NCBI GenBank assembly: GCA_024653405.1 | Contig: JANLGB010000037.1 | Coordinates: 2,770-8,434 of the forward strand | From: Candidatus Saccharicenans sp. | Lineage (GTDB): Bacteria; Acidobacteriota; Aminicenantia; Aminicenantales; Saccharicenantaceae | Length of the DNA stretch: 5,665 nt | Reading direction: 5' to 3' | Shown here: in pieces, positions 1 through 4,676 of the stretch | How the letters are laid out: the number at the start of each line of letters is the position of its first letter | How positions within the stretch are numbered: the first letter of the stretch is position 1 | The notes under the pieces: model-generated | Told to the model about the DNA's origin: nothing | Seen by the model: only the letters and a program-made list of their open reading frames with translations | Databases searched by the model: none | Position numbers and translations under genes: made by a program

Positions 1-364
1 AGACTTCTTCGGTCAGGTCGTTGACTTTCTGGTTGTATTTTTGGCGCAGGTGGGCCGGGACGTTGACATCGGGTATGCTGCTGGGCCGGGTGCGGGAAGT
101 ATGAAGGAAAGTCCCGCCGGTCCGGCCGGCCCGGTTGACCACCTCTTCGGTCAGCTCAGTGAAAAATTCGTGGTTGGGGGCGTCCTTGTCCCGAATCATT
201 TCCACCAGGCCCGCCCAGCCGCGGCGAATGCCGATCACCCGATAGCCTTCCTTGATGGCCCTGATGGTTACGGCCCTGATGGCCGGGTTGAGACCGGGAA
301 CGTCGCCGCCACCGGTCAGAATGCCGATTACGCCTTTAACCGGTCTGTTCGTTTCTCTGGCCAT
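1..364 (-). CDS. pfkA: 6-phosphofructokinase, N-terminal part (cut by window edge)
   Basis: Phosphofructokinase phosphorylates fructose 6-phosphate to fructose 1,6-bisphosphate in cytosolic glycolysis. The 121 visible residues hold the family's nucleotide-binding start, GGGDVPGLN (residues 18-26), then RRGWAGL (about 48-54) and RTGGTFLHTSRTRP (about 81-94), which matches the GGTFLxxxR segment of E. coli PfkA. The VPGLN and TSRTxP wording resembles the group III or mixed-substrate phosphofructokinases more than classical E. coli PfkA. The residue after the later GGD motif, which separates ATP-dependent from pyrophosphate-dependent enzymes, lies outside the window, so the donor cannot be decided. 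I chose the ATG at 364-362 because AAGGAGA (377-371) lies about 6 bases upstream of it. An alternative ATG at 370-368 adds two residues but touches the Shine-Dalgarno sequence. The gene is transcribed leftward, away from its neighbour, from its own promoter. The family call is firm. The symbol could equally be pfp. Confidence 0.93.
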   Translation of the reverse strand, partial: MARETNRPVKGVIGILTGGGDVPGLNPAIRAVTIRAIKEGYRVIGIRRGWAGLVEMIRDKDAPNHEFFTELTEEVVNRAGRTGGTFLHTSRTRPSSIPDVNVPAHLRQKYNQKVNDLTEEV

Positions 365-393
365 GGACATTCTCCTTAATTTCTGATTACCTA

Positions 394-410
394 CCTGTTT
401 TTTTTACAGG
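394..410. repeat. Palindrome CCTGT-T7-ACAGG over the predicted phosphofructokinase start site
   Basis: Perfect 5-bp arms (394-398 and 406-410) flank seven T residues on the plus strand. The element begins three bases downstream of the predicted -10 box and covers the predicted transcription start. That is a common place for a repressor operator. In RNA it could also fold as a weak hairpin at the 5' end of the leader. The arms are short, so chance is possible. Confidence 0.35.
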
Positions 411-412
411 AT

Positions 413-440
413 ATATTAATGCAGAACAGGCCGGCGTCAA
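413..440 (-). promoter_or_regulatory. Sigma-70-type promoter of the phosphofructokinase gene
   Basis: On the minus strand TTGACG (440-435, 5 of 6 to consensus) is followed after 16 bases by TAATAT (418-413, 4 of 6). The predicted transcript would start near 406 and give a leader of about 42 bases carrying AAGGAGA. The same -35 hexamer, TTGACG, occurs in the predicted transporter promoter at 2853-2848, which supports both. Prediction only. Confidence 0.55.
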
Positions 441-492
441 GACCCTGGCCGGAGAAATTTAATCACCCCCTGAATTATAGGCAAAATCAGAA

Positions 493-521
493 AACCAGGC
501 AATCTGGCCTGAGACCTGGTT
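493..521. repeat. Stem-loop with two competing folds
   Basis: AACCAGG (493-499) is perfectly complementary to CCTGGTT (515-521) across a 15-base loop. Within the same bases CAGGC (496-500) can instead pair with GCCTG (507-511) across a 6-base loop. The two folds exclude one another. No T-run follows on either strand, so it is not a normal intrinsic terminator. Its role is unknown. Confidence 0.3.
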
Positions 522-579
522 AAATCCGGAGCGGGATAAAATCATCGCTTCAAAAGAAAATCTACACCACCATCTGTTT

Positions 580-598
580 GCTCTCTGGCCTGGAGAGC
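580..598. repeat. Short hairpin GCTCTC / GAGAGC
   Basis: GCTCTC (580-585) pairs perfectly with GAGAGC (593-598) around the 7-base loop TGGCCTG, and a T.G pair can extend the stem inward. The loop lies in CTGGCCTGGAGA, a near copy of CTGGCCTGAGA at 504 and CTGGCCGGAGA at 445. No T-run follows. Function unknown; it could be a chance product of the GGCC-rich composition. Confidence 0.3.
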
Positions 599-763
599 TA
601 TTAAGAAGGGACAGAACATAAGTTGTGGTCCGAAAAGAAGGGTGGGAGATGGCAGGCGGTTGGGCTTTGGGCGGCTGGCCCGAAGACCGTTACCATCGGT
701 TACAGTAACCAGCGTTCGGCTTGGCGCGGTATCATTGGAGAGCAGGAACCCGAAGAATATTAT

Positions 764-792
764 TTTATTTCAGGTTTTGATTCAGGTATAAT
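764..792 (+). promoter_or_regulatory. Candidate promoter of the CBM9-like gene
   Basis: A perfect TATAAT -10 box lies at 787-792, in AT-rich DNA, 35 bases before the start codon. The best -35 at 17-base spacing is TTTATT (764-769), which matches only 3 of 6. The predicted start near 799 gives a leader of about 29 bases that includes the AAGGAG at 815-820. The -10 box is good; the whole promoter is only plausible. Confidence 0.45.
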
Positions 793-827
793 TTTAGAAC
801 TAGGAGATTTTTCCAAGGAGAGTTGAC

Positions 828-1715
828 ATGAGGAAAAACCCCTTGATTTTAGTCTTGGCTTTAGGGCTGTTTTTTGGCCTGTTGTCTTCGATTTTAGCCC
901 AGCAACAGCCCTATAAGAGTCAGCCGACGGCCGAACCCAAGCTGATCGACGGCCAGGAAAATGATTGGGAAGGAGCCAGCTTTCAGAATTTCAAAAAAGC
1001 GGGGGTAGACTACGCGGTCGCCCATGACGGGGAGCGTCTTTACCTGGTGCTGGTCTTCCACAATGAGGCCGGCTTGAGCACGGCTGACGAGACCGGCATT
1101 TATGTCTATTTCAGCCAGGCCGGGAAGAAAAACAAGGACATCGGCTTTCATTTTGCCAAGAAAGTGATTTCGGCCGAGGAAGCCATTGCCCGGATGGAAG
1201 CTCTGGGCGAAACCTTAAGCGAAGAAAGAAAAGCCCAGATTAGAGAGAAGAAAATGTTCGTCCTATACGAAGGTGAACCGGTCGGGAAAAAATTCAAAGC
1301 CGACCTGCAAAAGATACAGGGCCAGAAATTCGAGCCGGCCGTTTTCCGGGGACGGGTGGACAAGCCCCGGCGGGGCCCCGGAGCAGCTGCCGCCGGCCAG
1401 GCTGGATTCCAGAAGGCGGTGTTTGAATTCAGGATTCCGCTGCGTCCTTCACCGGCGCTGCCAGCGCTTCTGGAACCGGGAAAACCTCTCAACCTGGGGA
1501 TCGAATGGGGAGGCATGACCGAAGAGAGACAGAAAGAATTAATGGCCAGGAGAGCGGCTGCGGCTACCAGAGCCACGGCCACCGATTCCCGGATGGTGGT
1601 TTCGGGCGATGAGCCCAGCGAAGGCGGTTTTGACCGGGGCGGGGGCGGAATAGATATGAAGCAGCTGCCGAAAAAATTTAATTTCTGGTTCGGCCTGGTG
1701 GTATCGGCCCAGTGA
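828..1715 (+). CDS. Secreted CBM9-like (DOMON-like) domain protein, function unknown
   Basis: This 295-residue protein starts with a clear Sec signal peptide: basic MRKN, a hydrophobic core at about 5-20, and a likely cleavage after SILA (residue 24). It should therefore act in the periplasm or outside the cell. Residues about 38-110 read like the start of a CBM9-like beta-sandwich, with LIDGQENDWEGA (39-50), alternating hydrophobic strands around VDYAVAHDGERLYLVLVF (60-77), and a third strand IYVYFSQ (91-97). Later strands are probably KAVFEFRIPL (196-205) and LNLGIEWGG (221-229). Between them is a charged, probably helical insert (about 114-145). The tail holds Ala/Arg-rich and Gly-rich stretches (239-275) and ends FNFWFGLVV. 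No catalytic module is visible. CBM9-like domains often bind carbohydrate or occur beside outer-membrane proteins, but the ligand here is unknown. The start is supported by AAGGAG at 815-820, seven bases upstream. The gene is monocistronic and convergent with the transporter. Confidence 0.8.
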   Translation: MRKNPLILVLALGLFFGLLSSILAQQQPYKSQPTAEPKLIDGQENDWEGASFQNFKKAGVDYAVAHDGERLYLVLVFHNEAGLSTADETGIYVYFSQAGKKNKDIGFHFAKKVISAEEAIARMEALGETLSEERKAQIREKKMFVLYEGEPVGKKFKADLQKIQGQKFEPAVFRGRVDKPRRGPGAAAAGQAGFQKAVFEFRIPLRPSPALPALLEPGKPLNLGIEWGGMTEERQKELMARRAAAATRATATDSRMVVSGDEPSEGGFDRGGGGIDMKQLPKKFNFWFGLVVSAQ

Positions 1716-1726
1716 TTCGGGCTTTT
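1707..1726 (+). terminator. Weak terminator-like hairpin at the end of the CBM9-like gene
   Basis: GCCC (1707-1710) pairs with GGGC (1719-1722) across an 8-base loop containing the stop codon, followed by TTTT (1723-1726). A G.T pair can add one step. The stem is short and the T-run is only four, so this is at best an inefficient terminator. A second T-run (1738-1743) follows but has no stem of its own. Confidence 0.2.
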
Positions 1727-1806
1727 AGCAGGGGCGGTTTTTTCGGTTATTGAACGCAACAAATAGTTTGATTAGAGTGGCCTGGCAAGGTGCGGCCGCT
1801 TTCTTT

Positions 1807-1860
1807 CTCCTGGCCGGGGTCAGGGACCTGCGGGGGGAGAAATGGCCGATCAGCCAGGAG
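1807..1860. repeat. Inverted repeat between convergent genes
   Basis: CTCCTGGC (1807-1814) is a perfect 8-bp complement of GCCAGGAG (1853-1860). Nested inside is a small hairpin, GGTC-AGG-GACC (1818-1828). The element ends four bases before the transporter stop codon, between two genes pointing at each other. A shared 3'-end structure or bidirectional transcription barrier would be expected there. Neither strand has a T-run after the stem, so a standard intrinsic terminator is unlikely. Confidence 0.35.
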
Positions 1861-1864
1861 GCCT

Positions 1865-2764
1865 TTAATAAGTGGCCAGGAAGGCTCCGACAAAAGCCAA
1901 AGCCACGGCCAGGATTCTCCAGAGAGTGGCTTTTTCCTTGAGGAAGACAGTGGCCAGGATGAAGATGAAAATGGTGCTCAATTGATTTAAGGCTGAGGCC
2001 ACCGAGGCCAGGGTGTATTTCATCCCGCCTATCCAGAACATCAGCGAAAGATAGGTCCCGAGAAAGGAAGCCGGGGCCAGGACTTTCCAGGTGGAAAGCT
2101 CCAGGAGCGGCCGGAAGTCAGGACGCCGCTTCGGGGATAACGGCAGGAAGAGCAGGGGAACGGTGCCGCCGATGAGCCTAACTCCGGTGGCCCAGACCAC
2201 CGGGATACCTTTGAGCACCGGCTTGATGATAACTATGCCCACGGCCACGAAGGCCATGGCCAGAACGCCCAGAATTATTCCGAGCACCAGGTTCTTTCTG
2301 GTCAGAGGTCCGCGACCATTATCGGAGTCGCTCCTGGAAATGGTGATGACGGCCGAAACAATGAGGACCACTCCCAGCAGCTGCACCCAGGTCAGCCTTT
2401 CGCCCAGAAAAAGATATGACATCCCGATTACAAAGGGAGCATAGACGCAATCGACGATGGCCGTCAGGCTGGCCCCGATGAGCTTCAGGGTCCAGAGGAA
2501 AAGGGTGTCAGAAACGGCGATTCCCAGGAAACCGCTCAGCAGAAGCAGCCAGGTGATTCTTAGTTCCCCGGCCGGCGGCCAGAAGCTGGCTCCGGTGATA
2601 ATCGTGGTCAGGACAATGAGAACCAGGGCGAAGAGGTTTTTTCCCAGGTTAAGACCGAAAGGATGCAGACGGAAACCGCTTATCCGGAAAAGGATTACAG
2701 CTACGGCCCAGACCACGGCCGAAGCCAGGGCCAGCCATTCTCCGGAATGAATAAAACTATCCAT
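1865..2764 (-). CDS. EamA-family (drug/metabolite transporter superfamily) permease
   Basis: This 299-residue inner-membrane protein has the DMT layout: two tandem EamA repeats of five helices each. Likely helices are at about 9-27, 37-57, 70-87, 99-118, 125-143, 157-178, 187-206, 229-247, 252-272 and 280-298. The repeat hallmark LGERLTW (120-126) ends the fourth helix, and its counterpart LKEKATLW (275-282) sits at the same place in the second half, as the internal duplication predicts. The charged link SRSDSDNGRGPLTRK (143-157) joins the halves. Length is normal for the family. EamA proteins move amino acids, nucleosides, other metabolites or drugs, mostly outward; the substrate cannot be read from sequence. 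The ATG at 2764-2762 is the only usable start, because an in-frame stop lies 18 codons upstream with no other ATG, GTG or TTG between. The ribosome site is weak (purine-rich GAAAGAAG directly before the ATG). The gene is single and has its own strong promoter. Confidence 0.9.
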   Translation of the reverse strand: MDSFIHSGEWLALASAVVWAVAVILFRISGFRLHPFGLNLGKNLFALVLIVLTTIITGASFWPPAGELRITWLLLLSGFLGIAVSDTLFLWTLKLIGASLTAIVDCVYAPFVIGMSYLFLGERLTWVQLLGVVLIVSAVITISRSDSDNGRGPLTRKNLVLGIILGVLAMAFVAVGIVIIKPVLKGIPVVWATGVRLIGGTVPLLFLPLSPKRRPDFRPLLELSTWKVLAPASFLGTYLSLMFWIGGMKYTLASVASALNQLSTIFIFILATVFLKEKATLWRILAVALAFVGAFLATY

Positions 2765-2824
2765 CTTCTTTCTGTTGTTTCTGGCGGGAAAACCTATCAG
2801 TCCCGGTCCTGAAATTTAAAAGGC

Positions 2825-2853
2825 TTTATACCAGAATAAGTTGGCTTCGTCAA
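2825..2853 (-). promoter_or_regulatory. Strong sigma-70-type promoter of the transporter gene
   Basis: On the minus strand TTGACG (2853-2848) is followed after the ideal 17 bases by TATAAA (2830-2825). Both hexamers match 5 of 6, and a TGG just before the -10 box makes it an extended -10. The predicted start near 2818 gives a leader of about 54 bases. It is the best promoter match in the window. Confidence 0.7.
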
Positions 2854-2872
2854 ACACCGGGATTCAATTTAA

Positions 2873-2955
2873 GCTGTCTCTGCTCCCTGCCAGCGAATTA
2901 TTATTAGCCCTTGCCTGCAACAAACTTTCTTTGAACGGCAAGGGGCGGAGATAGC
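2873..2955 (+). repeat. Long composite stem-loop, possible structured RNA
   Basis: Bases 2873-2886 pair with 2942-2955 over 14 uninterrupted pairs, three of them G.T. An inner stem, TTGCC (2911-2915) with GGCAA (2937-2941), continues directly from the right arm. Alternatively CCCTTGCC (2908-2915) pairs with GGCAAGGG (2937-2944) as a perfect 8-bp stem that competes with the outer one. The wobble pairs work only in a plus-strand transcript, as they become A-C mismatches on the other strand. No family was recognised and no transcript is shown. Confidence 0.35.
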
Positions 2956-3011
2956 CAGAGGAGTTGAAGTGACCATTAATTGAAATCGGTCCGGGTGTAG
3001 GTGTTATCTCA

Positions 3012-3046
3012 GGCTGGCTGCCAGCCAAAGACCCGACACCAGTCGG
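3012..3046. repeat. Two tandem hairpins
   Basis: GGCTGG (3012-3017) and CCAGCC (3021-3026) form a perfect 6-bp stem around CTG. Six bases later CCGAC (3033-3037) and GTCGG (3042-3046) form a perfect 5-bp stem around ACCA. GGTGT (3000-3004) can also pair with ACACC (3036-3040), enclosing the first hairpin and breaking the second. No T-run follows. Confidence 0.35.
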
Positions 3047-3064
3047 AAGAGAGAATATAAGGTT

Positions 3065-3075
3065 TATGGTATTCT
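3065..3075 (+). promoter_or_regulatory. Candidate extended -10 promoter for the peptidase gene
   Basis: TATGGTATTCT contains TGG directly before TATTCT, giving an extended -10 box, but no acceptable -35 lies 16-18 bases upstream. Starting near 3082, it would give a leader of about 200 bases carrying the REP-like and GNRA hairpins. A rival is TTTAAT (3251-3256), 5 of 6 to the -10 consensus, also without a good -35. I cannot decide between them. Confidence 0.25.
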
Positions 3076-3135
3076 GTTTTAAGTTTTTGAATGTCTGGCT
3101 CCGTGAAACAGCATTCCGCTCTGCCCAGGGCCTAA

Positions 3136-3175
3136 GAAGCCGCTCCTACCAGAAGAAAAGCCTGGCTTCGGCTTC
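3136..3175 (-). repeat. REP-like sequence within an inverted repeat
   Basis: On the minus strand 3149-3136 reads GTAGGAGCGGCTTC, the head of a well-known class of bacterial REP elements (GTAG followed by a GCGGCTTnAGCCGC-type hairpin). The usual second arm is not adjacent. Instead GAAGCCG (3136-3142) is a perfect complement of CGGCTTC (3169-3175) across 26 bases, with the 11-bp palindrome AAGCCTGGCTT (3158-3168) between them. It may be a degenerate REP, or an unrelated hairpin with a chance resemblance. Confidence 0.3.
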
Positions 3176-3204
3176 AGGTGTTCCCGGCTGAAAGTTAAAT
3201 TTCC

Positions 3205-3226
3205 TAGCTTGATGGAAATCAAGTTG
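3205..3226 (+). repeat. Hairpin with GGAA (GNRA) loop upstream of the peptidase gene
   Basis: CTTGAT (3208-3213) and ATCAAG (3218-3223) form a perfect stem capped by GGAA, a GNRA tetraloop. G.T, A-T and T.G pairs extend it to nine steps. It ends 57 bases before the peptidase start. No T-run follows, so it is not a terminator; if transcribed it would be a stable 5' leader hairpin. Confidence 0.4.
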
Positions 3227-3273
3227 ATTATTCCGGCGAAGATGCATTATTTTAATAAGCTAAAGATTTTACT

Positions 3274-3279
3274 GGAGGT
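3274..3279 (+). promoter_or_regulatory. Ribosome binding site that fixes the peptidase start
   Basis: GGAGGT lies four bases before the ATG at 3284. It is the strongest Shine-Dalgarno sequence in the window and rules out the longer reading from TTG at 3209, whose start overlaps the GNRA hairpin. Confidence 0.8.
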
Positions 3280-3283
3280 CATC

Positions 3284-4537
3284 ATGGCTAAAAGGATTCT
3301 AAGATTACTGGTTATCTTGGTCATGGCTCTTGCTCTCGGCTGGTCTGTAGCCTGCAAGCCACCGGAGCAGGCCAAGGAGCAGGCCACCCCGGCCGTGATC
3401 AAGATTGGCGACCGAGAAATACAGGCTAAAGATGAAGCCATCTATAAAACCAGGGAATACAACGGCCGCAAGCACGAATATCTCTCCCTGGATTTTGCCA
3501 GGATTTCCCGCCCGGCTTCACTGACTGAGTTCCAGCAGGTCTTTCACCAACCCCCCATCAGGCAATATAACACCGGCACCTGCTGGTCTTTTTCCACCAC
3601 CTCTTTTCTCGAGTCGGAGCTGAAGCGCCTCGGCCGGGGAGAATTCAAGCTGTCCGAGCTTTATACCGTCTACTGGGAATACGTGGAAAAAGCCAGGAGG
3701 TTTATAAGGGAGAAGGGCAACTCTTTCTTGGGCGAGGGCTCGGAGCATAATGCCGTTTTCCTGCGGATGAAAGAATACGGGGCTGTTCCGGCCAGCGCCT
3801 ATACGGGCCTTCTGGCCGGGAAAACCGAGCATGACCACTCGGCTCTGTTCAAGGAACTCCAGGATTATCTTGATTTCTGCAAGAAGAATGAATACTGGGA
3901 CGAGGAAAAAGCCGTGGCCTACGTCAAGCTGATTCTGAATAAGCACCTGGGCGAGCCACCGGCCAGCATAGAGTATAACGGACAGAAGATGACTCCCAAG
4001 GAGTTTCTGAATAATGTGCTGCAACTTCCCCTTGATGATTATGTCAGCTTCATGTCGTTCAAGTACATTCCTTTCTACACCAAGGGAGAATATAAAGCAC
4101 CGGACAACTGGTGGCATTCCCAGGATTATTACAATGTGCCGCTGGACGAGTTTTACCAGGGCATCGTCAACTCGCTTAAGAAGGGTTACTCAGTGGCTTT
4201 TGGCGGCGATGTCTCCGAACCTGGAATAAGCGGTGACGAGGGACTGGCCATCGTCCCCTCCTTTGATATCCTGCCCGCCCTAATAGACCAGGACAGCCGG
4301 GAATTCAGGTTCTATAATCGGACCTCACAGGATGACCATGCGATTCACTGCGTGGGTCTGCTGGAAAAGGATGACCAGACCTGGTTCCTGGTGAAGGATT
4401 CCGGGGCCGGAGCCCATCGCGGGCCCTACAAGGGCTATATTCTTTACCGGGACGATTACGTGAAGTTGAAAATGCTGGTCTTTACCGTCCACAAGGATGC
4501 CGTGGCCGACCTGCTGGCCAAGTTTGAGCAGAAATAG
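3284..4537 (+). CDS. Exported papain-like cysteine peptidase, C1B (PepC/bleomycin hydrolase-like)
   Basis: This 417-residue protein is a cysteine peptidase of the C1B type. The oxyanion-hole Gln94 and nucleophile Cys100 lie in RQYNTGTCWSFS with the usual six-residue spacing. The catalytic His352 is in DDHAIHCVG. The SVAFGGDV segment (303-310) matches the conserved strand before it. The third catalytic position is unusual: where NSWG is expected the protein has KDSGAG (371-376), so Asp372 replaces Asn and the Trp is missing. It ends FEQK soon after VHKDAV, without the C-terminal arm of PepC and bleomycin hydrolase. The N-terminus (MAKRI, hydrophobic 6-20, then WSVAC) is a signal peptide ending at Cys24. 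It may be a lipoprotein, though Ser at -3 is atypical. The ATG at 3284 is chosen for GGAGGT (3274-3279), four bases upstream, and because the signal peptide then starts correctly. A TTG at 3209 would bury the signal. The gene appears monocistronic. Confidence 0.88.
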   Translation: MAKRILRLLVILVMALALGWSVACKPPEQAKEQATPAVIKIGDREIQAKDEAIYKTREYNGRKHEYLSLDFARISRPASLTEFQQVFHQPPIRQYNTGTCWSFSTTSFLESELKRLGRGEFKLSELYTVYWEYVEKARRFIREKGNSFLGEGSEHNAVFLRMKEYGAVPASAYTGLLAGKTEHDHSALFKELQDYLDFCKKNEYWDEEKAVAYVKLILNKHLGEPPASIEYNGQKMTPKEFLNNVLQLPLDDYVSFMSFKYIPFYTKGEYKAPDNWWHSQDYYNVPLDEFYQGIVNSLKKGYSVAFGGDVSEPGISGDEGLAIVPSFDILPALIDQDSREFRFYNRTSQDDHAIHCVGLLEKDDQTWFLVKDSGAGAHRGPYKGYILYRDDYVKLKMLVFTVHKDAVADLLAKFEQK

Positions 4538-4585
4538 AAATTAGATAGAAATAAGAAAGAGCCGCCGACTACTGTTATTGGTTTT

Positions 4586-4643
4586 GACGGCCGATTGGCT
4601 CAGTTGGCTTGATTGAACTTTGGTCTGACCAGTCCGGTCCGTC
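4586..4643 (+). repeat. Bulged 8-bp stem downstream of the peptidase gene
   Basis: GACGGCCG (4586-4593) pairs with CGG-T-CCGTC (4635-4643), eight pairs with one bulged T. Inside are the direct repeat TTGGCT (4595-4600, 4604-4609) and the palindrome TGGTCTGACCA (4621-4631). It starts 49 bases after the peptidase stop codon. There is no T-run, so it could protect a 3' end or be a factor-dependent terminator, but it is not a standard intrinsic one. GAGCC (4559-4563) can also pair with GGCTC (4597-4601) in a competing fold. Confidence 0.35.
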
Positions 4644-4676
4644 CAATAAGAATTCAGCTGGCAGAAGCTTTGTTCT

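Larger units (their letters stand above)
365..827. other. Divergent intergenic region between phosphofructokinase and the CBM9-like gene
   Basis: These 463 bases hold no convincing gene. They contain the leftward phosphofructokinase promoter and palindrome, two stem-loops (493-521 and 580-598), a 13-bp palindrome GGTTACAGTAACC (698-710) and a rightward TATAAT box (787-792). An open frame starting with TTG at 623 runs 67 codons to 826. It has no recognisable family, no good ribosome binding site and an AT-rich promoter-like tail, so I treat it as non-coding. No tRNA or known riboswitch is apparent. Confidence 0.6.
2765..3283. other. Divergent, inverted-repeat-rich intergenic region
   Basis: These 519 bases between the transporter and the peptidase hold no convincing gene. 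The leftward transporter promoter fills the first 90 bases. The remainder is dense in inverted repeats: a long stem at 2873-2955, two adjacent hairpins at 3012-3046, a REP-like sequence at 3136-3149, the palindrome AAGCCTGGCTT at 3158-3168 and a GNRA-capped hairpin at 3205-3226. Some could be in a long peptidase leader and others could belong to a separate non-coding transcript. No known riboswitch consensus was recognised. Confidence 0.6.

Noticed and set aside
41..379. Plus-strand open frame of 112 codons opposite the phosphofructokinase gene
   Set aside because: It mirrors a clearly recognisable phosphofructokinase on the other strand, and its translation is low-complexity Gly/Pro/Ala with no family.
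698..710. Palindrome GGTTACAGTAACC as a regulator site
   Set aside because: A perfect 6-bp half-site with a single central base, but it lies about 75 bases upstream of the -10 box, has no second copy in the window and matches no operator I know.
623..826. 67-codon open frame starting with TTG before the CBM9-like gene
   Set aside because: Rare start, no good ribosome binding site, no family resemblance, and its last third is the promoter-like AT-rich stretch of the next gene.
1148..1762. Minus-strand open frame of 204 codons opposite the CBM9-like gene
   Set aside because: Translation is Ser/Pro/Arg-rich with no domain, while the plus strand has a signal peptide, ribosome site and a domain-like pattern.
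1792..1799. Eight-base palindrome GCGGCCGC
   Set aside because: Short, with flanks that do not continue the symmetry; expected by chance in GGCC-rich DNA.
3209..3283. Longer peptidase N-terminus starting with TTG at 3209
   Set aside because: It would place 25 residues ahead of a normal signal peptide, lacks a ribosome site, and ignores the GGAGGT before the ATG at 3284.
3518..4117. Minus-strand open frame of 199 codons inside the peptidase gene
   Set aside because: The plus strand encodes the catalytic Gln/Cys motif over the same bases; the antisense reading has no recognisable family.
4588..4660. Possible tRNA, suggested by GATTGGCTCAGTTGGCT resembling a D-arm
   Set aside because: No T-arm (TTCGA-type loop), no proper anticodon arm and no seven-bp acceptor stem can be arranged.
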